Assembly (NCBI GenBank): GCA_029781865.1
Contig: JAKOVW010000005.1
Span: 1 to 64,000, forward strand
Reading direction: 5' to 3'
Length of the DNA stretch: 64,000 bases
Origin: Bacteroidota bacterium
Lineage (GTDB): Bacteria > Bacteroidota > Bacteroidia > Chitinophagales > Saprospiraceae
The notes beneath the pieces were generated by a model that searched no databases, was not told the origin of the DNA, and saw nothing but the letters and a program-made list of their open reading frames with translations. The translations under genes and the position numbers were made by a program. Positions 50,615 to 60,078 of this stretch are shown here, one piece after another. The first letter of the stretch is position 1. The number at the start of each line of letters is the position of its first letter.

Positions 50615-51448
50615 ATGCATATATTAATTCCGATTGATTTTTCTACTGCTTCCAGGCAAGCCTTGAGATATGCCGCATATATTGGTGAACACACAGATGC
50701 ACAATTAATTTTACTGCATATTTTTGATATTCCAGTGATGACAGCTGACGCTTATGTTTTTGTATTGCCCCAGGAAGAAATTGACAAAATAAAAGAGAAT
50801 CATATCATACATCTCCACCAATTCGTTGAAAGTGATGCCCAACTGTCCTCTAAAAGCTTACATATAAAATACGAATGCATTTGCGGCAATGCATCCAGTC
50901 AAATCCTGGAATACGCCAAGGAAGAAAATATTGATACCATAATAATGGGTATTCAAGGAAAATGTGTCCAACCCAGCTATTTTATGGGCAGCACATTCAT
51001 TCACATTATGAACCATTCTTCCATACCTGTGATTGGGCTACATAGCTCGACCCGATTTTCTGAATTAAATCACATATTGTTTACTTACGATCTGAAGAAC
51101 TTTGATAAAAAAACCGTATTAAAACCGATTATTCAATTCGCAAATTATTTTAAAGCACATATATCTATACTGAATGTAAGCGAAGAGATTTCCGACTTCC
51201 CCATGCTATCAGAAAAACTCACAGAAAGTGATCTGGATCCAAGCATATTAAATTCTGAAATTTCATTTCATGTCATTCAAAACAAGGATGTAATTGAAGG
51301 GATAAAGGAATTTATTAAAACGCAGCCCGTTGATTTAATTTGCTTTATACCAAGAGAGCATGGTATGTTATCCCGAATTTTAAAAGAAAGCACCACACAT
51401 AAAGCTGCTTTCCAGATTGATCTTCCATTAATGGCTATCCACAATTAA
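50615..51448 (+). CDS. Universal stress protein (tandem UspA domains)
   Basis: MHILIPIDFSTASRQALRYAAYIGEHTDAQLILLHIFD; TIIMGIQGKCVQPSYFMGSTFIHIMNHSSIPVIGL. Confidence 0.88.
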   Translation: MHILIPIDFSTASRQALRYAAYIGEHTDAQLILLHIFDIPVMTADAYVFVLPQEEIDKIKENHIIHLHQFVESDAQLSSKSLHIKYECICGNASSQILEYAKEENIDTIIMGIQGKCVQPSYFMGSTFIHIMNHSSIPVIGLHSSTRFSELNHILFTYDLKNFDKKTVLKPIIQFANYFKAHISILNVSEEISDFPMLSEKLTESDLDPSILNSEISFHVIQNKDVIEGIKEFIKTQPVDLICFIPREHGMLSRILKESTTHKAAFQIDLPLMAIHN

Positions 51449-51458
51449 ATCCATTTTT

Positions 51459-51866
51459 ATGCAAATCAGCATTTCAGACTCCTTAACGATAAAAGAAATA
51501 CAGGATAAATTTTCCAAAAAATATCCTTATTTAAAAATTGAATTCTTTAGTAAGTCTCACCGGATACATGCGGGTACACGAAAGGAATTTATGATTTCAC
51601 CTGAAACCAGTATAATGGACTGCAGGTCAAATCACAAGATCGGCAGCCTGGATATCTATCCCAATACAACAGTTGCCGAACTGGAAAAACAATTCCAGGA
51701 TATCTTTGGATTATACATTCAGGTATTTAGAAAATCCGGAGATGTCTGGATTGAAACAACGGTAACAGATGACTGGACATTAGAGAAACAAAATACAGAA
51801 GCTGAATCCTTTTATAACGATACGCAAACCCGCAACAAATCGAACCGGAATCATTTATTGCTATAG
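51459..51866 (+). CDS. Hypothetical protein, co-directional with UspA
   Basis: 135-aa intact ORF 10 bp downstream of the UspA gene. Confidence 0.7.
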   Translation: MQISISDSLTIKEIQDKFSKKYPYLKIEFFSKSHRIHAGTRKEFMISPETSIMDCRSNHKIGSLDIYPNTTVAELEKQFQDIFGLYIQVFRKSGDVWIETTVTDDWTLEKQNTEAESFYNDTQTRNKSNRNHLLL

Positions 51867-52046
51867 CTAAACAAACATCTTTATTATTCAAAATACAGGC
51901 ATTCCATAATTAAGAAGATTAGAAAAATCAAAATGTTACCCCCTAAGGCCTTGAATATATTTTAAGATCTCTCTATATCCTGTTCTCAATTCAATTCCAA
52001 AAAACCAAAATGTGGTTAGTTCTGCCAATCAAACAAAGGCAGTAAT

Positions 52047-52532
52047 TTATTTAACGATTAATACCGGACAGTCTACATTTCTAAGTACAGCTTCTGCAAC
52101 GCTCCCCAGTAAGAAACGCTTTATTCCTTTCCGGCCATGGGATCCCATCACAATTAAGTCCGCTTTAGTCTCCTGTTGCAACTCATTAATTGCGTCTCCG
52201 ATGTCGTTGTTCTCCCTAAGAACAATCTCTACATCCAATCCAGGATAATTTAGCTTTAACTGGCTCATTACTGCATCGAGATGCTGCTTCTCCTCTGCCC
52301 TCATCTTATCCAGCAGATCTACCGCCAATACATTATTGCTCAGAATGGGATTGCCACCTTCGAAAATAAACGGGTTAATCATTACATATAAAATCGTCAA
52401 TTTGTCTCCGTCATTTTTAGCAAGCTGCGCAGCATAATCCAGGGCTTTTTTTGCAAAGTCTGAATTATCAAAGGGACAAATTACATGTTTGAATAATTTC
52501 ATAATAGAGCGATTTAGTGAATCAGAATTCAA
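52047..52532 (-). CDS. Universal stress protein
   Basis: HVICPFDNSDFAKKALDYAAQLAK; LIVMGSHGRKGIKRFLLGSVAEAVLRNVDCPVLIVK. Confidence 0.93.
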   Translation of the reverse strand: MNSDSLNRSIMKLFKHVICPFDNSDFAKKALDYAAQLAKNDGDKLTILYVMINPFIFEGGNPILSNNVLAVDLLDKMRAEEKQHLDAVMSQLKLNYPGLDVEIVLRENNDIGDAINELQQETKADLIVMGSHGRKGIKRFLLGSVAEAVLRNVDCPVLIVK

Positions 52533-52620
52533 AATTAATAAAACTTATGCAGAGTTAGCTATTCCTTCCGGAATTACCATCTTTTCATAATGCACCTTTC
52601 AAATAATTCGAATAAAGTTG

Positions 52621-53043
52621 TTAAGCTTTGGAAATATAACGCAATATGTCATAAGGAGTCAGCAGACCCAGCAACTCTGCGCCCTTAACAACTGGCAGAC
52701 AATGAAAATAATTAGTTAAAAAAACGTCTATCGCCACCTCAATACGGTCGTCATGCTCTAATTTTCCGAGACGAGTCACCATAATTTGTTTAACCTTGGT
52801 AAAATTCAATTTCTGGTCATCCAGGATATCCACCCGTCCGGAATCGAGCATAGAATTGGAATAGGCCAAAAAATCAGATTTACTCACCAGACCGACCAAA
52901 TCTCTGAAGTGAACTACGGGAATATGATGAAATGAATGCGTATCAAAGATTTTCTTTACCACAGACAGGTCGTCTTCGGGCGTTACCGTAACCAATTCTC
53001 TGGTCATAATAGAAGATACAGGCTCTTTTAAATTCATGCTCAT
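52621..53043 (-). CDS. CBS-domain pair protein
   Basis: VSSIMTRELVTVTPEDDLSVVKKIFDTHSFHHIPVV; second CBS repeat. Confidence 0.9.
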   Translation of the reverse strand: MSMNLKEPVSSIMTRELVTVTPEDDLSVVKKIFDTHSFHHIPVVHFRDLVGLVSKSDFLAYSNSMLDSGRVDILDDQKLNFTKVKQIMVTRLGKLEHDDRIEVAIDVFLTNYFHCLPVVKGAELLGLLTPYDILRYISKA

Positions 53044-53125
53044 TTTTATACTAAAATAGATGAATGATGAAGCTTTAATTATGATCTTTGTCAGGAAATT
53101 ATGTGATATTCGTCAATAATTCAGG

Positions 53126-54415
53126 ATGAACCAAGCCTTTCAGGAATTTTATAAGAATAACAATTTTTTGCAGTCTGTTTTAGAGACAGCAATCGATGCA
53201 ATCATCATTATAAATCAATCCGGAATTATCGTTATTTTAAATAAAAGTGCAGCCACTTTATTCGGCTATACACAGGAGGAGTTGATTGGAAGAAATATAA
53301 ACATACTTACACCCGAGCCACACAGAAGCTCCCATGATCAATATATCGAAAATCATTTAAAAACAGGTGTCAATAAAATCATTGGCATTGGTCGTGAGGT
53401 CGAAGGCGTCCGTAAGGATGGTAAAAAATTTCCGGTGCGATTGGCCGTAAGTAAATTTGTAACGGATAATCAGATTTATTTTACGGGAGTCATTCATGAT
53501 TTGACACTTCAAAAAGAAGTAGAAAATAAATTGTGGTATCTTAATAAAAACCTGGAGAATCTGGTTGATTCAAGAACCGGTCAACTACAGGAAAGTATAC
53601 AGCAATTAAGTGCGATCAATACGCATCTGGAAAATGAAATTACGTACCGCCTTTCTGTAGAAACCAAACTTAAATCCAAAGAACAAGAATTGCTGACTGC
53701 CCTTGAAAAAGAAAGGGATCTTAGTATTTTAAAGTCCCGATTTGTTTCTATCGCCTCTCATGAATTCAGAACACCACTTGCCAATATCCTAAGCTCGATA
53801 AACCTAATTGATAAATATGAAGATATTGAATCTGTAGAAAAACGAAAAAAACACATTCTAAAGATCAAAAACAATATCCATTATTTGAATGGGGTACTCA
53901 ACGAATTTCTGGTTCTGACCAGGATAGAAGAATCGCGGTTTGAAATAAAAATGGAACGATTCTCCTTATTCCATCTTCTACATGATATTCTTGAAGACTT
54001 TAATCAGATTAAGAAACCAGGTCAGAAACTAAGTTTCATTTGTAACGATCCGGAACATTCGGAAATTTATTCTGATAAAACTTGTCTTCGACACATAATG
54101 AACAATTTAATTTCTAACGCAATTAAATTTTCTGACGAATATTCTATCATTACAGTTCAGTTAAATCAAGACGGTAGTAACTATATTCTTAAAATTATCG
54201 ATACAGGAATTGGCATTCCGGAAGAAGAACAAAAGTTTATATTTGATATCTTTTACAGAGCTTCCAATGTTCTTAATATTGCGGGAACAGGTCTTGGCCT
54301 GAACATCGTTAAAAAATACCTGGATGCCATCCAGGGGAAAATACAATTTGAATCTAAAGAAGGAAAAGGAACACAAATCACCATCACATTACCCGGAAAT
54401 GAATATAAAAAGTAA
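53126..54415 (+). CDS. PAS-domain sensor histidine kinase
   Basis: PAS (AIDAIIIINQSGIIVILNKSAATLFGYTQEELIG), SIASHEFRTPLANI H-box, GIPEEEQKFIFDIFYRASN, GTGLGLNIVKK. Confidence 0.93.
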   Translation: MNQAFQEFYKNNNFLQSVLETAIDAIIIINQSGIIVILNKSAATLFGYTQEELIGRNINILTPEPHRSSHDQYIENHLKTGVNKIIGIGREVEGVRKDGKKFPVRLAVSKFVTDNQIYFTGVIHDLTLQKEVENKLWYLNKNLENLVDSRTGQLQESIQQLSAINTHLENEITYRLSVETKLKSKEQELLTALEKERDLSILKSRFVSIASHEFRTPLANILSSINLIDKYEDIESVEKRKKHILKIKNNIHYLNGVLNEFLVLTRIEESRFEIKMERFSLFHLLHDILEDFNQIKKPGQKLSFICNDPEHSEIYSDKTCLRHIMNNLISNAIKFSDEYSIITVQLNQDGSNYILKIIDTGIGIPEEEQKFIFDIFYRASNVLNIAGTGLGLNIVKKYLDAIQGKIQFESKEGKGTQITITLPGNEYKK

Positions 54416-55445
54416 AATTCTCATCATTGAAGACAATCAGGAGATGCGGGAAAACATTTCCGAAATCCTTGAACTCGCTGGCTATAACGTACATTCTGCA
54501 CCGGATGGCCTTGCTGGTATACAAGAAGCAAGGCAGTTCCGGCCGGATCTGATATTATGCGATATTATGATGCCTAATCTGGACGGTTTCGGAGTGCTCA
54601 AAATTCTACAGCAAGACGAGGGATTAAAAACAATTCCGCTAATATTTCTTACGGCGAAAGCAGAACGCGAAGATTTCAGAAAGGGCATGAATCTGGGCGC
54701 AGAAGATTACCTTCTAAAACCTTTCGAAGACTCCGATCTACTGGAAGTGATTGATAAGAAATTAAAGAAATACCAGGACCTATCATTAAACCGCACATCA
54801 AGAATTCTGACCGGCCTGATTCAATTTACTGAATTTGAAAAACTTCAAAGCGTACAGGAATTAATTCAAAGTACATCACCTAGGGAAATTGTAAAAAAAT
54901 CAAAAATCTGGCAACAGCAGGACAATATCAATCATATTTATTATCTCGAAAAAGGCACCATTAAAGAAGTCATTGACACAGTCGGCGGGAAGGAATTTAT
55001 TTTAGAATTCTACTCAGCCCAGGGATTTGCAGGACTTCGTTATCTGTTTCAATCTAAATATCCCAGTTATGCCGAATTTCTGGAAACATCTATTGTCAGA
55101 ATCATTCCTAAAAAATCTTTGGAAGAAATCATTTTAAAAGACAACCTGCTTACGTCTTTCCTTCATTATACAAATAGTATTACACAGGATTATATTCAAA
55201 GGTTATCCATTAATTCATTTGGCAACGTCCGGGAAAAAGTGGCTTTTCATTTGTGTCACTTAAGCAGTAAATTAAATTTATCCACCATCCATTTAAGTCG
55301 CGAAGACCTGGCAGGTTATTGCGGCATAGCCAAAGAAACTTTAATCCGCACACTAACGGAATTCAAAGATGAAAAACTAATTAAACTAAATCAGGATGGG
55401 CTGGTGATTATGCAGCAACAGAAACTGATTTCTCTTTTTCTTTAG
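54399..55445 (+). CDS. Response regulator fused to CRP/FNR-like effector (cNMP-fold plus HTH)
   Basis: REC: ILIIEDNQEMRENISEILE...DLILCDIMMPNLDGFGVL...FLTAKAE...LLKPF; C-term: TIHLSREDLAGYCGIAKETLIRTLTEFKDEKLIKL (Crp HTH). Start at MNIKSK overlapping the kinase. Confidence 0.9.
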   Translation: MNIKSKILIIEDNQEMRENISEILELAGYNVHSAPDGLAGIQEARQFRPDLILCDIMMPNLDGFGVLKILQQDEGLKTIPLIFLTAKAEREDFRKGMNLGAEDYLLKPFEDSDLLEVIDKKLKKYQDLSLNRTSRILTGLIQFTEFEKLQSVQELIQSTSPREIVKKSKIWQQQDNINHIYYLEKGTIKEVIDTVGGKEFILEFYSAQGFAGLRYLFQSKYPSYAEFLETSIVRIIPKKSLEEIILKDNLLTSFLHYTNSITQDYIQRLSINSFGNVREKVAFHLCHLSSKLNLSTIHLSREDLAGYCGIAKETLIRTLTEFKDEKLIKLNQDGLVIMQQQKLISLFL

Positions 55446-55620
55446 TTGAAAAGGCTTCCTCCTTTTGATGGCGCTTAAACTTGATTCCAAACATAGCACT
55501 CAGTAGTATAGGCAAGGCAATCAAAGCAAAAATTCCATATCCCAATAGAAATGGAACAATGACCACCACCATCATTAAATAAAATCTCCAAATCAGACCT
55601 TCAATTGATAAATTGTACAT
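55408..55620 (-). CDS. Small membrane protein, convergent 3' overlap with the response regulator
   Basis: 70 aa, WRFYLMMVVVIVPFLLGYGIFALIALPILLSAMFGIKFKRH. Confidence 0.55.
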   Translation of the reverse strand: MYNLSIEGLIWRFYLMMVVVIVPFLLGYGIFALIALPILLSAMFGIKFKRHQKEEAFSTKEKEKSVSVAA

Positions 55621-55913
55621 AATTAGTAATTTTTAACAAAAATCCGAATCAACTTATCTGATCAAATTGACGATGATCAACTTTTACAATGATTTTCATC
55701 AGATCTCTGGCGCTGGTTGAAAATGCCCTAACCAGAAATACAGGCTCTTTTGGCGCAACGGAAATGGGGCCGGAATGACCCCAAGATCTATCCGGATAAA
55801 GGTCAACATAATCCTACTATGTGGCAGAAGTAACTCTTTGATTTTCAAGATTCAATATGAAAATTCAAAGGATCTGTAGCCTATAGATCTTATTAACAAA
55901 GTTAAAAATACAT

Positions 55914-55936
55914 AAAATGTTGTATTGCAACATTTT
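55914..55936. other. Short inverted repeat in a long intergenic region
   Basis: aaaatgttg-tattg-caacatttt. Confidence 0.55.
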
Positions 55937-56317
55937 AATAGTATTTTTTTAGAATAATGGTCAGGTGAATGCTGATTAAAAAACAGGAAAAACCCTGTAG
56001 GTCCTAAGGTATTAATTCAGAAGGGCTAATGGTAGCTTTGCCATAGGATTTTAACCTTTGATATTCCATATATCCCTTAAACTTACATCTCCCCCTTAAA
56101 TCGATTCTAGTAGTATTTCTAAATTGAGGAACAGCGGAATTTAGCGACGCAAAAAAGAATTTGTGCCAGTTTATTCCACTACCCCTTAAATCCTCATGCT
56201 ATTACTAAATGTAGTTATTGAAATTAAAAAAAATAGTACCAAAAAATGGGAAGCAATAATCAATTTCGGATAGCTTTTAGTCAAACTACTTTTTAATTAA
56301 CAAACACAAACCGGTTT

Positions 56318-56983
56318 ATGAACATGAAAATAATCGAACTGAAAGATTCGAAAATCCAATCTGATCTAGGCATCAAACAGGCTGGATTGAATTTTACCAA
56401 AAATATGCGCTTCGAAAAATATTTTCAAAGCCATAAGGAGGAATTCGAAATTCTTGGGAAACTGATTGAAGAGAATCCGGACAACATGACTTACAGGAGA
56501 CTTATGGTGATGTCTGTATTTTCTTCACTTGAGATGACCGCAAGTGGTGTAATTGAATATGTGAAACCATATATTATCCCACTATTGCTCAGCCGTCTAG
56601 CCGATAACGAAGAAAATTCAGATTCTTCGGAAAAACATGACCATGACATCGATTATTCAATTTTATTTACCTTCTGCGCAGCGGATGATACAAACTACAG
56701 GATAGATGATTCCGGTTTGATAAAAATAGAAAAATTAAAAACATCATTACGGGACAAATTATTATTTTCCATACAACTCCTATTTAAAATCAGAAACCAG
56801 GAATTGAATCCTAAAATGATGGAAGGTTGGGTTGAATTTCTGAAAGCAATACGAATCAGAGATCGCATTACTCATCCTCAAAAGCTTTCTGATCTGGAAA
56901 TCACTAAAGAGGATTATGACAGTGTTATGGAAACCAATCGCTGGTTTCATAAGTGCATCCTCTTTGAAAACCTGGAAGAATAA
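56318..56983 (+). CDS. Hypothetical protein
   Basis: 221-aa intact ORF, no recognised motif. Confidence 0.75.
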   Translation: MNMKIIELKDSKIQSDLGIKQAGLNFTKNMRFEKYFQSHKEEFEILGKLIEENPDNMTYRRLMVMSVFSSLEMTASGVIEYVKPYIIPLLLSRLADNEENSDSSEKHDHDIDYSILFTFCAADDTNYRIDDSGLIKIEKLKTSLRDKLLFSIQLLFKIRNQELNPKMMEGWVEFLKAIRIRDRITHPQKLSDLEITKEDYDSVMETNRWFHKCILFENLEE

Positions 56984-57068
56984 TTATTCATTCCATATTT
57001 AAACTATTACACAAGCTATACTACACTTTTAAACCGATACTATTTTTCAATTACCCAAAAACAAAATT

Positions 57069-57245
57069 ATGATTGACTACATCACTAAGATCTCTAACGA
57101 ACTTGAAAAAGTTGACAATTTAATGCTCCAGGCCGAAATGGATTACGAGTCGCGCAAGGATAAAGAGAAAATTTCTCAAAAGAAAAATGCGATTCATCTG
57201 ATGCATTCACTCATACTACAGCGATTGGATATCAGCTTGCTGTAG
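57069..57245 (+). CDS. Small hypothetical protein (58 aa; below ORF-track cutoff)
   Basis: MIDYITKISNELEKVDNLMLQAEMDYESRKDKEKISQKKNAIHLMHSLILQRLDISLL; helical, charged. Confidence 0.5.
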   Translation: MIDYITKISNELEKVDNLMLQAEMDYESRKDKEKISQKKNAIHLMHSLILQRLDISLL

Positions 57246-57605
57246 TATAGTCGAATGTATTTTATAGAATATCCAAAAGTATTCATACCCGTATATTTAT
57301 AAAAGTCTCGGAGTGACTACGTCCATATCCGTGATTCAGATTCTTACATTATATGGCTGTAGATCGAACCCGGACTAAATAGGTTTAGATCACCCGGGCA
57401 ATGGATATTCAAATAGCTGATCTGGATTAGAACGACTGCAATTATAGAGAGTGAATAACACCTCTTCTGTGATTGCGAATTCAGCTGAGTCGGGTGCACC
57501 AAAATTCTTAGTCCTCAATAAATAGGTTTATGGCATCATGAGGTCATTATACTAAGACGTAACGAAACTATTATGAATCAGGCATCCAAAACGCCCCAAA
57601 TATAT

Positions 57606-58070
57606 TTATTCAAAATACCGGGTATACAAAATAACCTGATTTTGAATAGTCGCCCACAATTGAGCACCTTCTGCATGTTTAGATGTCTTTCTTAACTCCG
57701 AGACCTTTTGAATTAATGGTTCAAGCCATTGGTGAAGAGCTTCATGAGCGGAGCCTTGCATCCTGCAATCAGTGACCATATTATTCAGTGCTTCTTCCAT
57801 CTCTTTTGCGACATTATTATATGCTTTAACCGATTTGTCCGGATCTGCATTAAACTTCTGAACCATAGTCAACAATATCCGCACATTCTTATTGGTATTG
57901 CTGTCTGCCTTCCATCTTACCCCATTTTTCAGGCTGGGCGTACCCATTGATTGATTCCGTTCAACGGATTTGTCCGTCGAAGAAGTGCCAGCATTTTGAC
58001 CGGTGGCATGATCATTTTTACAGGCTAACACAAGCAGGAGTAGCCATAACCCCAACATAATCTGTCTCAT
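57606..58070 (-). CDS. Hypothetical lipoprotein
   Basis: MRQIMLGLWLLLLVLACKND signal/lipobox. Confidence 0.7.
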   Translation of the reverse strand: MRQIMLGLWLLLLVLACKNDHATGQNAGTSSTDKSVERNQSMGTPSLKNGVRWKADSNTNKNVRILLTMVQKFNADPDKSVKAYNNVAKEMEEALNNMVTDCRMQGSAHEALHQWLEPLIQKVSELRKTSKHAEGAQLWATIQNQVILYTRYFE

Positions 58071-58185
58071 TTGTATTCTATATTAGAACCTGGAAACTTG
58101 CTTCAATGGTAATGATTTTCATTTTCCGTTCACAAAACTATTCCGATATTTCAATTTTACATTGGATCTATATGGAAGTTCAAAT

Positions 58186-59145
58186 TCAGTTCGCGGATAA
58201 ACGTTCAAGTTCCAGGGCCTTAGGAAACAAAATATTATTTTCAAGGTGGATGTGCAAATGTAAATCTTCTTCAAACTCATCCAACATCTTATACAATAAA
58301 CGATAACTGGCACATGCATCTTCCGGCAAGGAATAATTGTTTGAAAGCTCTCTCAAAGCGGCAAGATTACTTCCGACTAATTCGTGTTCCATTTCCATCA
58401 TATTAATTGGATTCTGAATAGTGCCAAGTTGCATGGCATGCCAAGAGCTTCCATTACTTCCTGCTTTAACCAATTCTTTAATATATGGAAACAACACTTT
58501 TTCCTCTTTAATCATATGTGCCGTTAATTCATCATTTACCTCAAAAATCAATTGAGTTATTTGAATGAGTTCAGGATGCTGACTACCATGCGCTTTCATC
58601 ACCTTTTCAGAATATGCCAAAAGATCAGGCAACATTTTTCTAACATAACTATGGTGCGTATTTACAATGTAATCAGCCAAAAAGTCAATACTCCAATCAC
58701 CAAAAGGGATTGGCCTGGAATAGGTCAATTGATCGGATTGTTGAAGCTCGTGTTCAATTTTGGCAACATCCAATCCTTTTTCAGAACAGGCTTCTTTAAC
58801 CGTCTTTTTACCCCCGCAGCAAAAATCCAATCCATATTTCTTGAATATTTGCGCCTTCCGGACATCTTTAGCGGCAATTTGACCTAAGGTTTCGTCTATA
58901 TCATTTTTCATTCGTTTGGTAATGCGGACTTTCCACCACTCCGGTCCTTGCTCAAGATATTCCCATTTAAATACATTTCCACGCTCACCAAGAAGCTGAT
59001 AATACAATGGTTTGGGGTCATGATCATTGAATATAGTTACATGGTCTCCTTCAACTAAAGCATCAAAGCGTTTAAAAATTTCAGGATGTTTTTCTCCGGG
59101 TTTAAGCAAGGTAACGTCGAGAATATTTTCTGTCATTGTTTGCAT
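58186..59145 (-). CDS. DUF2249 + ScdA_N + hemerythrin-like protein (iron-sulfur cluster repair di-iron family)
   Basis: KYGLDFCCGGKKTVKEACSEKGLD (ScdA_N), HHSYVRKMLPDL, HMIKEEKVLFPYIKEL, HLHIHLENNILFPKAL. Confidence 0.9.
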   Translation of the reverse strand: MQTMTENILDVTLLKPGEKHPEIFKRFDALVEGDHVTIFNDHDPKPLYYQLLGERGNVFKWEYLEQGPEWWKVRITKRMKNDIDETLGQIAAKDVRKAQIFKKYGLDFCCGGKKTVKEACSEKGLDVAKIEHELQQSDQLTYSRPIPFGDWSIDFLADYIVNTHHSYVRKMLPDLLAYSEKVMKAHGSQHPELIQITQLIFEVNDELTAHMIKEEKVLFPYIKELVKAGSNGSSWHAMQLGTIQNPINMMEMEHELVGSNLAALRELSNNYSLPEDACASYRLLYKMLDEFEEDLHLHIHLENNILFPKALELERLSAN

Positions 59146-59287
59146 AATTCAATATTGATTTTAAAAGGTTTAAAACGAATACACAATTTGATATGGATAA
59201 AAGGTTCTATTCGCTTATATTCATTATGGATACAATCCGGACTTAAGATTGTTTAGTTCCTGTTTACGCTAACTCAATTCATTTAAC

Positions 59288-59830
59288 CTAAAAACCAATC
59301 CCGACATGAAGACCAGCTAATTGTGTGTATCCTGAATTTTTGTATGGACCAAATCGACCCGGTGCAACTAATTCGATAAAGAAAGTAGATCCATTATGCA
59401 ATTTAAAACCCTTATTGAGCAATGGAGTAAATCCCAATTGCCCTTCCCCAGTTTCAAACGCGAAACGCAAACCCAGAGTCCATCCTCCTTCCAGGGGATA
59501 TAAGAATCCCGGATGAAATAACAAGTGAACACTATATGGCAAATCAGAATTAACATAGGGTTTTATAACCGGGACAAATTCCAGATCAAATTTTAATTTA
59601 CAAGCCGTTTTAAATGTAACTCCGACCGGAAATCCTAACGAATAGAAATCAAGCTTATCCAAAAAAGTCAGATCTCCCTTATTCACTCCAAAAATAATCT
59701 GAACCACACCAAAGTGATAACCTAAAACCTTGGATGACTCTGTATGCAGGGTATCCTTATTCATTTGAGCCCGCAGACCAGAACAAGTCATCAATAAAAC
59801 AAATGTCCATAAACCCAACATTTTGTTCAT
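59288..59830 (-). CDS. Hypothetical outer-membrane beta-barrel protein
   Basis: Signal peptide and beta-strand pattern ending GLHVGIGF. Confidence 0.6.
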   Translation of the reverse strand: MNKMLGLWTFVLLMTCSGLRAQMNKDTLHTESSKVLGYHFGVVQIIFGVNKGDLTFLDKLDFYSLGFPVGVTFKTACKLKFDLEFVPVIKPYVNSDLPYSVHLLFHPGFLYPLEGGWTLGLRFAFETGEGQLGFTPLLNKGFKLHNGSTFFIELVAPGRFGPYKNSGYTQLAGLHVGIGF

Positions 59831-60078
59831 AACATTCCTGTTTAATTAGTTAATTTATAATACGCTAGATGGTATATTTAAGACAAATTTATCTTATTTT
59901 TGTAAATTGAAAAATTTTTGGTCTCTTTTTTTTCAACTTTTTTCTTTCACTGATGACAAAAAAGAATGAACCTTAACCGAAAGATGTGCTTGTAAACCAA
60001 TAGCTGAAGCCATTTAAGAATAAATATCATCTACAGGGCCAATAAATATCATGCCCCTGGCTTCCTCAATTTCTAATT

